Of a stretch of 64,000 nucleotides of DNA, positions 16,603 to 24,940 are shown one piece after another. The notes beneath the pieces were generated by a model. The model worked only from the letters and a program-made list of their open reading frames with translations, did no database searches and had not been told where the DNA came from. Location: contig NZ_CP073078.1 of NCBI RefSeq assembly GCF_018135625.1, positions 1,954,501 to 2,018,500 of the forward strand, written 5' to 3'. Position 1 is the first letter of the stretch. Each line of letters begins with the position of its first letter. The DNA is from Phenylobacterium montanum. GTDB lineage: Bacteria > Pseudomonadota > Alphaproteobacteria > Caulobacterales > Caulobacteraceae. Position numbers and translations under genes: made by a program.

Positions 16603-16728
16603 GTGGCCGAGGGGTTGCTGAGCGACCTTCGCGTGCTGGACTGCGCCAGTTTCATCGGCCGGCGCAAACTGACCATGCCGACGGCCTTGACCGCCGCGAG
16701 GGAAGCCATCGCAGACCACGACGCATGA
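16603..16728 (+). pseudogene. Possible N-terminal remnant of a CaiB/BaiF CoA-transferase gene
   Basis: A GTG at 16603 preceded by GGGAG opens a 41-codon frame that begins LLSDLRVLDCASFI. This matches the invariant opening of CaiB/BaiF CoA transferases; compare LAGLKVLDLSMFL of the intact gene at 36712. Right after this the similarity stops. The expected GP-x-x-x-x-x-LADxGAxVIKxE segment is absent, and the frame ends in a TGA overlapping the start of the thioesterase gene (ATGA). It looks like the stub of a deleted gene that still has its ribosome binding site and may couple translation to the next gene. The match is only about 15 residues. Confidence 0.4.
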
Positions 16729-17171
16729 CCAGCACGCCCAGCCTCGACGCCATCCGCCTGGACGCGGAGGCCCTGAACGCCTTCCTGGCCCGCGCCTTTC
16801 CCCACGGCGGCGGCGCCGGCCTGCCGCGTGTGACCCTGGCCGAGCCGGGCCGGGTGCAGGTGGTTCGCCCCTATGACCCGTCCAGCCTGCGCCCCGGCGG
16901 GGTGATCTCCGGCCCGACCCTGATGGCGACCGCCGACACCGCCGCCTACGCCCTGATCCTGGCCCATATCGGCGAGGTGCCCATGGCCGTCACCACCTCG
17001 CTGACCATGCATTTCCTCAGGCCGACCAAGCCCGGCGACTTGACCGCCGAGGGGCGGCTCTTACGGCTCGGCCGGCGTATCGCCACCTGCGATATCCGCC
17101 TCTGGACCGAGGGACCTGAGCGCATCGCCGCCCAGGCCACGGTGGCCTACGCCATTCCCGATGTCGCTTGA
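16725..17171 (+). CDS. PaaI-type hotdog-fold thioesterase
   Basis: A 148-residue hotdog-fold protein of the PaaI family, which hydrolyses acyl- or aryl-CoA thioesters. The signature is LRPGGVISGPTLMATADTAAYALILAHIG with the downstream strands VTTSLTMHFLRPTKPGDLTAEGRLL. The start at 16725 overlaps the preceding short frame by ATGA. Two further PaaI-type proteins lie at 34468-35357. Substrate unknown; the adjacent CoA-transferase stub hints that an acyl-CoA pathway once stood here. Confidence 0.8.
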   Translation: MTSTPSLDAIRLDAEALNAFLARAFPHGGGAGLPRVTLAEPGRVQVVRPYDPSSLRPGGVISGPTLMATADTAAYALILAHIGEVPMAVTTSLTMHFLRPTKPGDLTAEGRLLRLGRRIATCDIRLWTEGPERIAAQATVAYAIPDVA

Positions 17172-17213
17172 CGCCTCTTGCGCGCCGAGAAAACCGAGGC
17201 CAAGTCTAGCCCC

Positions 17214-17426
17214 ATGGACGCCAGGATCCCGCCCCGCCCGATCGCCACCCCCTGCATCAAGGTCTGCATGGTCGACGGCCAGAGCGGCCTCTGCCTCGGC
17301 TGCCACCGCACCCTGCCCGAGATCGCCCGCTGGGCCGGCTTCAGCGACGACGAGCGCACGGCCATCCTGGCCGAGCTTCCCGCCCGCCGAGACCGCATTG
17401 CCCCGGAAAAGCTGGGCCTAGTCTGA
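17214..17426 (+). CDS. DUF1289 small cysteine-rich protein
   Basis: A 70-residue protein with the DUF1289 signature: TPCIKVCMVDGQSGLCLGCHRT, four cysteines in a C-x3-C...C-x2-C arrangement that probably binds metal, followed by EIARWAGFSDDER. Function is unknown. The ATG at 17214 places the family motif at the usual distance from the N-terminus; an upstream in-frame TTG would add 12 unrelated residues. It lies 42 bases after the thioesterase on the same strand. Confidence 0.85.
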   Translation: MDARIPPRPIATPCIKVCMVDGQSGLCLGCHRTLPEIARWAGFSDDERTAILAELPARRDRIAPEKLGLV

Positions 17427-17550
17427 AGCCGCCTCAAGGACCGGCGAAAGCGTCGGCATCCAGGCATGGCGCCGTTAGGCTTTCGCTGGTACGAGCGGGG
17501 CATTGATCGATCATTTTTCGAAGTCCGACGAGGACACGGGACGACGCAAT

Positions 17551-19518
17551 ATGGATGACGCCAGCCACCAATTTCCGGTGGATCCGATCTCGCTCGATGC
17601 GCTCGACCAGGCAGTCGGCCGTGCGACCGACGCCCTTCTGAAGTTGCAGAAGCCGGACGGCCACTGGGTGTTCGAGCTGGAAGCCGACTGCACCATCCCG
17701 GCCGAATATATCCTGCTGCGCCAGCATCTGGCCGAGCCGGACGACCTGGAGCTGGAGCGCAAGATCGGCGTCTATCTGCGCCGCATCCAGGGCGAGCACG
17801 GCGGCTGGCCGCTGTTCCACGGCGGCGCGCTGGACGTCAGCGCGACGGTCAAGGCCTATTTCGCCCTGAAGATGATCGGCGACAGCCCCGACGCTCCGCA
17901 CATGAAGCGGGCGCGCGAGGCCCTGCTGGCCCGCGGCGGCGCTGGCGCCTGCAACGTCTTCACCCGCTTCCTGCTGGCCTTCTATGGCGTGGTCACCTGG
18001 AAGGCGGTGCCGGAAATGCCGGTGCAGATCATGCTCCTGCCCCGCTGGTTCCCGGTGCACCTGGACAAGATCTCCTACTGGGCGCGCACGGTGATCGTGC
18101 CGCTCCTGGTGCTGCGGGCGCTGAAGCCTCTGGCGCGCAATCCGCGCGGGGTGACCATCGACGAGCTGTTCCTCGACGACCCCAAGAAGCTGCGCGGCAT
18201 CCACAAGAGCGGCCACCAGAAGGAGCCCTGGGCCAGCTTCTTCTTCGCCCTCGACAAGGTGCTGCAGGTCGTCGAACCGCACTTCCCAAAGGCCACCCGC
18301 AGGAAGGCGATCGACAAGGCTGTGGCCTTCGTCGACGAGCGGCTGAACGGCGAGGACGGCCTGGGCGCCATCTTCCCGGCCATGGCCAACAGCGTAATGA
18401 TGTACGACGTCCTGGGCTACCCCGAGGACCATCCCAACCGCGCCATCGCCCGCAAATCCGTGGAAAAGCTGCTCGTCATCAAGGACGAGGAAGCCTACTG
18501 CCAGCCCTGCCTTTCGCCGGTGTGGGACACGGCCCTGGCCAGCCACGCCCTGTTCGAGGCCAAGACGCCCGAGGCCGATCAGGCCGCCCTGGATGGCCTG
18601 AAGTGGCTGAAACCGCTGCAGGTGCTGGACGTGGTCGGCGACTGGGCCGTGCAGCGCCCGGATGTCCGCCCCGGTGGCTGGGCCTTCCAGTACAACAACG
18701 CCCACTATCCCGACCTGGACGACACCGCCGTGGTGGCCATGGCCATGGACCGGGCGCGTCACCACAACGGCGCTGCGGAAGTCTATGACGAGGCCATCTC
18801 GCGCGCCGAGGAGTGGGTGGTGGGCCTGCAGAGCAAGAACGGCGGCTGGGCCGCTTTCGACGCCGACAACACCTATCACTACCTGAACAACATCCCCTTC
18901 GCCGACCACGGCGCGCTTTTGGACCCGCCGACCGTGGACGTGGCCGCGCGCTGCGTCTCGATGCTGGCCCAATTGGGCGAAAAGGATAGCCCGCGGATGA
19001 AGGCGGCCATCGCCTATCTGGAGCGCGAGCAGGAGCAGGACGGCAGCTGGTTCGGCCGCTGGGGCGTCAACTATGTCTATGGAACCTGGTCGGCCCTCTG
19101 CGCCCTGAACGCAGCGGGCGTCGACAGCAAGGGGCCTGTGGTGCGCAAGGCGGTCGATTGGCTGCTAAAAATCCAGAACCCCGACGGCGGCTGGGGCGAG
19201 GACTGCGACAGCTACAAACTGGACTACAAGGGCTATGAGCCCCACGCCTCCTCGTCCTCCCAGACCGCCTGGGCCTTGTTGGGCCTGATGGCCGCCGGCG
19301 AGACCGACCATCCGGCGGTGGCGCGCGGCATAGCCTGGTTGCAGGCTAATCAGGACGAGCGCGGCGTCTGGCCGGAGGACCACTATACGGGCGGCGGGTT
19401 CCCGCGGGTCTTCTACCTGCGCTACCATGGTTATTCGAAGTTCTTCCCCCTGTGGGCCATGGCCCGCTATCGCAACCTGAAGCGCAGCAACACGCGCCAG
19501 GTCGCCTTCGGCATGTGA
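17551..19518 (+). CDS. shc: Squalene-hopene cyclase
   Basis: A 655-residue class II terpene cyclase that turns squalene into hopene/hopanol at the membrane, the first committed step of hopanoid synthesis. The catalytic acid motif is Asp388-Leu-Asp390-Asp391 (PDLDDTAVV). Several QW repeats are visible, for example LLKLQKPDGHW, QNPDGGWGEDC and QANQDERGVWPE. The ATG at 17551 gives the usual family N-terminus; an in-frame TTG at 17503 would add 16 residues and cannot be excluded, since no strong Shine-Dalgarno favours either. It overlaps hpnG by one base. Confidence 0.95.
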   Translation: MDDASHQFPVDPISLDALDQAVGRATDALLKLQKPDGHWVFELEADCTIPAEYILLRQHLAEPDDLELERKIGVYLRRIQGEHGGWPLFHGGALDVSATVKAYFALKMIGDSPDAPHMKRAREALLARGGAGACNVFTRFLLAFYGVVTWKAVPEMPVQIMLLPRWFPVHLDKISYWARTVIVPLLVLRALKPLARNPRGVTIDELFLDDPKKLRGIHKSGHQKEPWASFFFALDKVLQVVEPHFPKATRRKAIDKAVAFVDERLNGEDGLGAIFPAMANSVMMYDVLGYPEDHPNRAIARKSVEKLLVIKDEEAYCQPCLSPVWDTALASHALFEAKTPEADQAALDGLKWLKPLQVLDVVGDWAVQRPDVRPGGWAFQYNNAHYPDLDDTAVVAMAMDRARHHNGAAEVYDEAISRAEEWVVGLQSKNGGWAAFDADNTYHYLNNIPFADHGALLDPPTVDVAARCVSMLAQLGEKDSPRMKAAIAYLEREQEQDGSWFGRWGVNYVYGTWSALCALNAAGVDSKGPVVRKAVDWLLKIQNPDGGWGEDCDSYKLDYKGYEPHASSSSQTAWALLGLMAAGETDHPAVARGIAWLQANQDERGVWPEDHYTGGGFPRVFYLRYHGYSKFFPLWAMARYRNLKRSNTRQVAFGM

Positions 19519-20198
19519 TGAGCGGGTCACCGCGCCTTTTCGCCGTGGTCGGCATGATCCGCGAGGCGCGGATCATCGCCGGCGAGGGCGTGAAGGTGGT
19601 GATCGGCGGCGGCAGCTCCGCACAGCTGGAGCGCAAGCTCGACGGTCTGCTCAATGCGCTCGGCTACGGCGCCCCGGACCTGATGCTGCTCAGCTTCGGC
19701 GTCTGCGGCGCCCTGGCCCCCGACCTGAAGGCCGGCGACCTGGTCCTGGGCTCGGCGGTGATCGGCGCGGGCCGATCGTGGCCGACCGATCCTCAGCGCA
19801 CCGAGGCGCTGCACGCTAGGCTCGCGTCTGCGCGTATCGCCGCGGTCGCGGCCGGCGACGAGGCTGTAGGATCGGTCGAGGCCAAGCGGGCCCTGTTCGA
19901 AGCGACGCGCGCCGTGGCGGTCGACATGGAGTCGCACATCGTCGCCCGCCTCGCCGAGCGCCACGGCTTGCCTTTCGCCGTCGTGCGGGCGGTGTCCGAC
20001 GCCGCCGACCACGCCCTGCCGCCGGCGGCGCTCGTGGGCATGAAGGCTGACGGCTCGGTCGACATCGCGGCGGTTCTTGGCGCGCTCGCACGCCGGCCGG
20101 GGCAGTTTCCCGCGCTCATGCGCACCGCGCGCGAAGCCGGGGCCGGCTTCAAGGCGCTGGAAGGGGCCGCAGCGGCAATCCGATCTGGTTTTCCTTGA
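19518..20198 (+). CDS. hpnG: Adenosylhopane nucleosidase/phosphorylase HpnG
   Basis: A 226-residue phosphorylase-superfamily protein. It removes adenine from adenosylhopane (made by HpnH) on the way to ribosylhopane and bacteriohopanetetrol. Visible features are an N-terminal VVGMIREARII, a LLSFGVCGALAPDLKAGDLVLGS strand-loop and the nucleoside-binding DMESHIVARLAERHGLPFAVVRAVSDAAD, where the Met-Glu pair contacts ribose and Asp the base. Its ATG uses the last base of the shc stop, so the two are translationally coupled. It converges with the phosphodiesterase gene 33 bases downstream. Confidence 0.88.
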   Translation: MSGSPRLFAVVGMIREARIIAGEGVKVVIGGGSSAQLERKLDGLLNALGYGAPDLMLLSFGVCGALAPDLKAGDLVLGSAVIGAGRSWPTDPQRTEALHARLASARIAAVAAGDEAVGSVEAKRALFEATRAVAVDMESHIVARLAERHGLPFAVVRAVSDAADHALPPAALVGMKADGSVDIAAVLGALARRPGQFPALMRTAREAGAGFKALEGAAAAIRSGFP

Positions 20199-20231
20199 AG
20201 CTGAAGAAGAACCGGGCGCGCCGGAAAGCAG

Positions 20232-21470
20232 CTATCGCGCCAGGGCCGCCTGCACCGGGGCGATGTCGCCGTCATTGGGTTCCGGCTTCACACCCAAGAG
20301 CTTGGCCATGAGCGGATAGACATCGACGTTGGGGAATGGCGGTAGCACCGCGCCGGCCTTGAAATCCGGCCCGCTAGCGATGAACAGCGCGCCCATCTCC
20401 GGCGCCTGGTTGTCATAGCCGTGCTCGCCCTTCAGCGGGAAATGATGGCGAGCGGCCTCTGCGCGGCTCTCGACCAGCCAGCCGACGTCGGCCATGCACA
20501 CCACGTCCGGCACGCGCGGATTGGTCCCGTAGTGCAGACGCTTTGGAACCTCGCCCTTCTTCCAGCAGGTCAGGTGCGGATGCGCGCCCAGGAGCCTGGC
20601 CTCGGCGGCGCGCCCGGCCGGCGTGTCCGGGATATCGATCCCCGCGACCGCATCGGTGAACACCACGTGCATGGCCGAAGCGTCGGCCAGATCGTCCAGA
20701 TAGACCGTATTGTCGCGCGAGACAGCCGCCATGCCGTGGTCGGCGACCACGATGATGTCAGTCGGCATGTTGCGCGCCTTGAGGCCTGCGACCAGCCGGC
20801 CGATATAGCCATCCACAGAGGCGATGGCGGTGTTCACCTGCGGCGAATCCGGGCCGAACAGATGGCCGCCGGAATCCACCGCCTCGAAATAGAGGGTGAT
20901 GAAGCCGGGTCGCTGGGCCGGCGGCAAATCGAGCCAGGCCAGCACCTGGTCTACGCGCCGGTCGCCGCCCTTGGCGGCGTTGTAGGCGTCCCAATAGTCG
21001 GGACGGACGCCGCGGATGGCGGTCTCGGAGCCCGGCCAGAATTCGGTGGCGGTGACGATCCCCTGGCTCCTGGCGGTGTCCCACAGCGGCGTGCCGCCGG
21101 CCCACCAGACCTCATCCTTGCTGGACATGTGGAACACCCCGCCAGGCGCGGCCGGGTCCTCGAAGGTGTTGGCCACCACCCCGTGGTGGTCGGGGTAGAG
21201 GCCGGTGACCAGGGTGTAGTGATTGGGGAAGGTGATCGAGGGGAAGGACGGCAGCATCCGCTCGGCCCGCACCCCGCCGGCCGCAAGCGCGGTGAGGTTG
21301 GGCGAGACGCCGCGGTTCAGATAGTCCCAGCGAAAGCCGTCGATCGAGATCAGGATCAGCGGCGCGCGTGACGGCGCATCGGCCGCCTGCGCGCCCTCAC
21401 CGAAAGCGCCCAGAGCGAAGACAAGGACCGCCAGGAACCGGAGGCGCTGCAGGACAGCAAGAACCAACAA
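20232..21470 (-). CDS. Exported ectonucleotide pyrophosphatase/phosphodiesterase-family protein
   Basis: A 412-residue member of the alkaline phosphatase superfamily, type I phosphodiesterase/nucleotide pyrophosphatase group. After a signal peptide (LRFLAVLVFALGAFGEGAQA) come the first metal site ILISIDGFRWDYL, the nucleophile region PSITFPNHYTLVTGLYPDHHG with the conserved Thr, and the second metal site VVADHGMAAV. The start is taken as TTG at 21470 because GGGAGG lies four bases before it; a longer frame to 21749 has no family similarity. It follows hpnH at 26 bases on the same strand, so it may be cotranscribed with ispH-hpnH. It is not a standard hopanoid gene. Confidence 0.82.
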   Translation of the reverse strand: MLVLAVLQRLRFLAVLVFALGAFGEGAQAADAPSRAPLILISIDGFRWDYLNRGVSPNLTALAAGGVRAERMLPSFPSITFPNHYTLVTGLYPDHHGVVANTFEDPAAPGGVFHMSSKDEVWWAGGTPLWDTARSQGIVTATEFWPGSETAIRGVRPDYWDAYNAAKGGDRRVDQVLAWLDLPPAQRPGFITLYFEAVDSGGHLFGPDSPQVNTAIASVDGYIGRLVAGLKARNMPTDIIVVADHGMAAVSRDNTVYLDDLADASAMHVVFTDAVAGIDIPDTPAGRAAEARLLGAHPHLTCWKKGEVPKRLHYGTNPRVPDVVCMADVGWLVESRAEAARHHFPLKGEHGYDNQAPEMGALFIASGPDFKAGAVLPPFPNVDVYPLMAKLLGVKPEPNDGDIAPVQAALAR

Positions 21471-21496
21471 CGCGCCTCCCGGATCAGGTCGGGACC

Positions 21497-22654
21497 TCAG
21501 ACTTCCTCGACGTTGACCACCTTTTTCGACGCCCGGGGGTTCTTGGCGCGGATCTCGGCCAGCTTCTTTTCCACATGGCCGGAGAAGAAGTCCTTGGCCG
21601 GGCGCTGGTTGTCGATCGAGATGTCCTTGGCCATCGGGCCGTCGGTGCGCACGCCGCGCAGGGTGACGCCCAAGGCCTTCAGCGGGTGCTTGGCGATGTC
21701 CTGCACCGCCGAGGCCTCGAAGCCGGAATGGACCATGCAGTCGGCGCACTTTTCGTAGTTGCCGACGCCATAGGCGTCCCAGTCGGTCTCTTCCATCAGC
21801 TCCTTGAAGGTCTTGGCGTAGCCTTCGCCGAGCAGGTAGCAGGGCCGCTGCCAGCCGAACACGGTGCGGGTCGGATTGCCCCAGGGCGTGCAGCCATAGG
21901 CTTCGTTGCCGGCCAGGAAGTTCAGGAACATGGTCGACTGGGTGAAGGCCCAGGCCTTGCCGCCCTTGCCGCGGGAAAGGATGTCGCGGAACAGCTGCTT
22001 GGTCTTGGTCCGGTTCAGGAAGTGCTCCTGGTCCGGCGCGCGCTCATAGGCGTAGCCCGGCGAGACGGTGATGCCGTCCAGGCCCAGGGCCATCATCTCA
22101 TCGAAGAACTGGGCCACCCGCGCGGGGTCGGCGCCCTGGAACAGGGTGCAGTTGATCGAGACCTGAAAGCCCTTGGACTTGGCCAGCTGGATCGCCTCGA
22201 CCGCGGTCTCATAGACCCCGTCCTGGCAGACCGACTTGTCGTGCATGACCTTGTCGCCGTCCAGGTGGATGGACCAGGTGAAGCCCGGGCTCGGCTCGTA
22301 CTGGTCGATCTTCTTCTTCAGCAGGAGGGCGTTGGTGCACAGGATCACGAACTTCTTGCGCGCCAGGAAGCCCTTCACGATCCGCGGCAGGTCGTTGTGC
22401 AGCAGGGGCTCGCCGCCGGCGATGGAGACCACCGGCGCGCCGCACTCGTCGATCGCCTGCATGCATTGGTCGAAGGTCAGGCGCTGGTTCAGGATTTCGT
22501 CCGGGTAGTCGATCTTACCGCAGCCGGCGCAGGCCAGGTTGCACCGGTAGAGCGGCTCCAGCATCAGCACCAGCGGATAGCGCTTGACGCCCGTCAGATG
22601 CTTCTTGGCGATGTAGGCGCCGATCCGAGCCGCCTGCCCAAGAGGGATGGCCAT
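21497..22654 (-). CDS. hpnH: Adenosyl-hopene transferase HpnH (radical SAM)
   Basis: A 385-residue radical SAM enzyme that joins 5'-deoxyadenosyl to diploptene, creating adenosylhopane, the start of the extended hopanoid side chain. The [4Fe-4S] cluster cysteines are Cys38, Cys42 and Cys45 in CNLACAGC. Further motifs are VVSIAGGEPLLHNDL and a C-terminal cysteine region (YEKCADCMVHSGFEASAV). The N-terminus MAIPLGQAARIGAYIAKKHL matches the family. It lies between ispH and the phosphodiesterase on the minus strand; ispH upstream supplies isoprenoid precursors. Confidence 0.95.
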   Translation of the reverse strand: MAIPLGQAARIGAYIAKKHLTGVKRYPLVLMLEPLYRCNLACAGCGKIDYPDEILNQRLTFDQCMQAIDECGAPVVSIAGGEPLLHNDLPRIVKGFLARKKFVILCTNALLLKKKIDQYEPSPGFTWSIHLDGDKVMHDKSVCQDGVYETAVEAIQLAKSKGFQVSINCTLFQGADPARVAQFFDEMMALGLDGITVSPGYAYERAPDQEHFLNRTKTKQLFRDILSRGKGGKAWAFTQSTMFLNFLAGNEAYGCTPWGNPTRTVFGWQRPCYLLGEGYAKTFKELMEETDWDAYGVGNYEKCADCMVHSGFEASAVQDIAKHPLKALGVTLRGVRTDGPMAKDISIDNQRPAKDFFSGHVEKKLAEIRAKNPRASKKVVNVEEV

Positions 22655-22712
22655 CCGTCAAAGTCCTTCGAAAATCACAAACTGTCCAAATAGGGCGATG
22701 GAGCCCTGAAAG

Positions 22713-23657
22713 CTAGGCAGCTGCTTCCTTTGCGCGCGAGCGCAGGATTGCAGGCACCCGGAACTCGATATTCTCCTCGACCCCGTCCAGGTGCTGAAGC
22801 TCGACCGGCCCCAGCCGGCGCAAAGCTTCGATCACCTCGATGATCAGTTCCTCAGGCGCCGAGGCGCCGGCGGTCAGGCCCACAGCCTTGACCCCTTCCA
22901 GCCATTTCGGGTCGAGATCGTCGCTGTCGGCGATCAGGTAGCTGGGCAGGCCCTCTTCGCGGCCGATCTCACACAGGCGGTTGGAGTTGGAGCTCTTGGT
23001 CGAGCCCACCACCAGCAGCATGTCCGCCACCTTGCACAGGTCGCGCACCGCCGTCTGGCGATGCTGGGTGGCGTAGCAGATGTCCGAGATGTCCGGCCCG
23101 ACGATATTGGTGAAGCGGGCTCTGAGGGCGTCGATCACGTCGCGGGTGTCGTCGACGCTGAGCGTGGTCTGGGTGACGTAGCTGATCGGTTCGTCGGCGG
23201 CGAGGTCCAGGGCGGCCACGTCCTCGGTGGTCGAGACCAGATGCACCGGAGCGTCGACCTGGCCCATGGTGCCCTCGACCTCCGGGTGGCCGGCATGGCC
23301 GATCAGGATCAGGGTGCGGCCCTTGGAGACATAGCGGCGGGCCTGGGCGTGAACCTTGGAAACCAGCGGGCAGGTCGCATCCAGCACCGGCAGGCCGCGC
23401 TCGCGCGCATGCTCGACCACCGACTGGGCGACGCCGTGGGCGCTGAACACGGTGGTGGCGCCGTCCGGAATCTCGTCGACTTCCTCGACGAACACCGCGC
23501 CCTTGGCCTTCAGGTTCTCGACCACATGCCGGTTGTGCACGATCTCGTGGCGCACATAGACCGGCGCGCCGAACTTCTCGATCGCCTTCTCGACAATATC
23601 GATGGCCCGCACGACGCCCGCGCAGAAGCCGCGAGGCTGGGCCAGGATTACTCGCAT
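22713..23657 (-). CDS. ispH: 4-hydroxy-3-methylbut-2-enyl diphosphate reductase
   Basis: A 314-residue iron-sulfur enzyme of the MEP pathway, producing IPP and DMAPP from HMBPP. The cluster cysteines are visible in [19 protein letters not shown] and, toward the end, [13 protein letters not shown] with the preceding [10 protein letters not shown]. The ATG at 23657 begins [14 protein letters not shown] exactly as in the family; upstream extension is not similar. It has a Shine-Dalgarno (GGAGAG) and is divergent from ispA across a 358-base region. It probably leads an ispH-hpnH-phosphodiesterase transcript. Confidence 0.95.
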   Translation of the reverse strand: MRVILAQPRGFCAGVVRAIDIVEKAIEKFGAPVYVRHEIVHNRHVVENLKAKGAVFVEEVDEIPDGATTVFSAHGVAQSVVEHARERGLPVLDATCPLVSKVHAQARRYVSKGRTLILIGHAGHPEVEGTMGQVDAPVHLVSTTEDVAALDLAADEPISYVTQTTLSVDDTRDVIDALRARFTNIVGPDISDICYATQHRQTAVRDLCKVADMLLVVGSTKSSNSNRLCEIGREEGLPSYLIADSDDLDPKWLEGVKAVGLTAGASAPEELIIEVIEALRRLGPVELQHLDGVEENIEFRVPAILRSRAKEAAA

Positions 23658-24015
23658 CACATCTCTCCGGTTCGACGGGACGCGATCATTGGGGGGGCTC
23701 GCGCCGCCCATCATCGGGGCCGCGAGATCCGCATTTCGTCCTAGTCCTCTACGCATGTAGCGCTATTCGCCCCTTTACGCACCTGTTCAAACTCAAAGCG
23801 ACGCTCGCACGCGAATCGAATGCATCGCCCAGGCGGGGCTGTCTGCGAGCCGCAATCATGTATGGCCAGACTTCGTCGCGGCAATTCGCCATGAGAATCA
23901 CACGCAAAATATCCGAACTGATTGTTGCGCAGGCGCCACATTTTGCGCGCGAGGCTTGCCATGGGCCCAGAGCCTCGCCATTAGGCGCTTCGCGTCAGTT
24001 TGGAGGCCCTCCGCC
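23658..24015. other. Divergent intergenic region between ispH and ispA
   Basis: 358 bases without a convincing gene. The middle (about 23750-23945) is clearly poorer in G+C than its flanks, as expected for two back-to-back promoters. It contains GAATC sites (GANTC, the CcrM methylation sequence in this bacterial group). I see no tRNA, riboswitch-like fold or reliable -35/-10 pair. The GGAGG at 24002 is the ribosome binding site of ispA. Confidence 0.5.
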
Positions 24016-24924
24016 GTGTCCAGCGATCCCAAATCCCAGGCGGCCCTGAAGACGGCCCTGACCGAGGCCGCCCGCCTGACCGACGCCGCGCTCGAAAGCC
24101 TTCTGCCCCTGCCCGCCGGCTACCATGCTCGGGCTCAGGAGGCGATGCGCTACGCCGTGTTCGCCGGCGGCAAGCGGCTGCGGCCCTTCCTGGTCCTGGC
24201 CTCCAGCGCCCTGTTCGACGTGCCGCAGGGGCGCGCCTTGCGGGTCGGCGCCGCGATCGAGGCCCTGCACACCTATTCCCTGGTGCATGACGACCTGCCC
24301 TGCATGGACGACGACGACCTGCGCCGCGGCCAGCCTACGACCCACAAGAAGTTCGACGAGGCCACCGCGGTCCTCGCGGGCGACGCGCTCTTGACCCTGG
24401 CCTTTGAGATCCTGGCCGATCCCGCCACCCACCCCTCGGCCGAGGTCCGTTGCCAGCTCGTGGCGCTCCTGGCCCGCGCCGGCGGCTCGGAAGGCATGAT
24501 CGGCGGCCAGATGATGGACATCGACGCCCCGAACCAGAGCCACGGCCCGGACGAGGTGATCCTGCTGCAGCGGATGAAGACCGGCGCCCTGTTCGAATTC
24601 GCCTGCGAGGCCGGGGCGATCCTGGGCCAGCGCGGGCCCGAGGACCGCGAGCGCCTCAGGGGCTACGCCCGCGACTTCGGCCTCGCTTTCCAGATCACCG
24701 ACGACCTGATCGACGAGACCAGCACCGCCGAGGCCGCCGGCAAGGCGGTGGGCAAGGACAAGGACCAGGGCAAGGCGACCCTGGTCTCGATCTATGGCGT
24801 CGACGGCGCACGCGACCAGGCCGAGGCCCTGGCCAGGTCGGCGCAAGACGCGGTGGCCATCTATGGCCCCGCCGCCGCCCCGCTGGAGGCCCTGCCGTGG
24901 TATCTGATCGGCCGCGAAAGCTGA
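24016..24924 (+). CDS. ispA: Geranylgeranyl/farnesyl diphosphate synthase
   Basis: A 302-residue trans-prenyl diphosphate synthase. It condenses IPP onto allylic diphosphates, most likely to C15, the precursor of squalene. The first aspartate-rich motif is DDLPCMDDDDLRRGQPT, with GGKRLRPFLVLAS before it; the second is ITDDLIDE, followed by AVGKDKDQGKATLVSIYG. The start is a GTG at 24016 with TGGAGG nine bases upstream; an ATG at 23956 lacks such a site. hpnI follows after 16 bases, tying precursor supply to hopanoid assembly. Confidence 0.9.
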   Translation: MSSDPKSQAALKTALTEAARLTDAALESLLPLPAGYHARAQEAMRYAVFAGGKRLRPFLVLASSALFDVPQGRALRVGAAIEALHTYSLVHDDLPCMDDDDLRRGQPTTHKKFDEATAVLAGDALLTLAFEILADPATHPSAEVRCQLVALLARAGGSEGMIGGQMMDIDAPNQSHGPDEVILLQRMKTGALFEFACEAGAILGQRGPEDRERLRGYARDFGLAFQITDDLIDETSTAEAAGKAVGKDKDQGKATLVSIYGVDGARDQAEALARSAQDAVAIYGPAAAPLEALPWYLIGRES

Positions 24925-24940
24925 GGGCGACTGGAACACT

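Noticed and set aside
20232-21749. Longer form of the phosphodiesterase starting at 21749
   Set aside because: The extra N-terminus is antisense to the end of hpnH and hides the signal peptide. The TTG at 21470 has a proper ribosome binding site and exposes it.
23741-23962. A 73-codon frame between ispH and ispA
   Set aside because: There is no ribosome binding site or family similarity. The low-GC composition fits a promoter region better.
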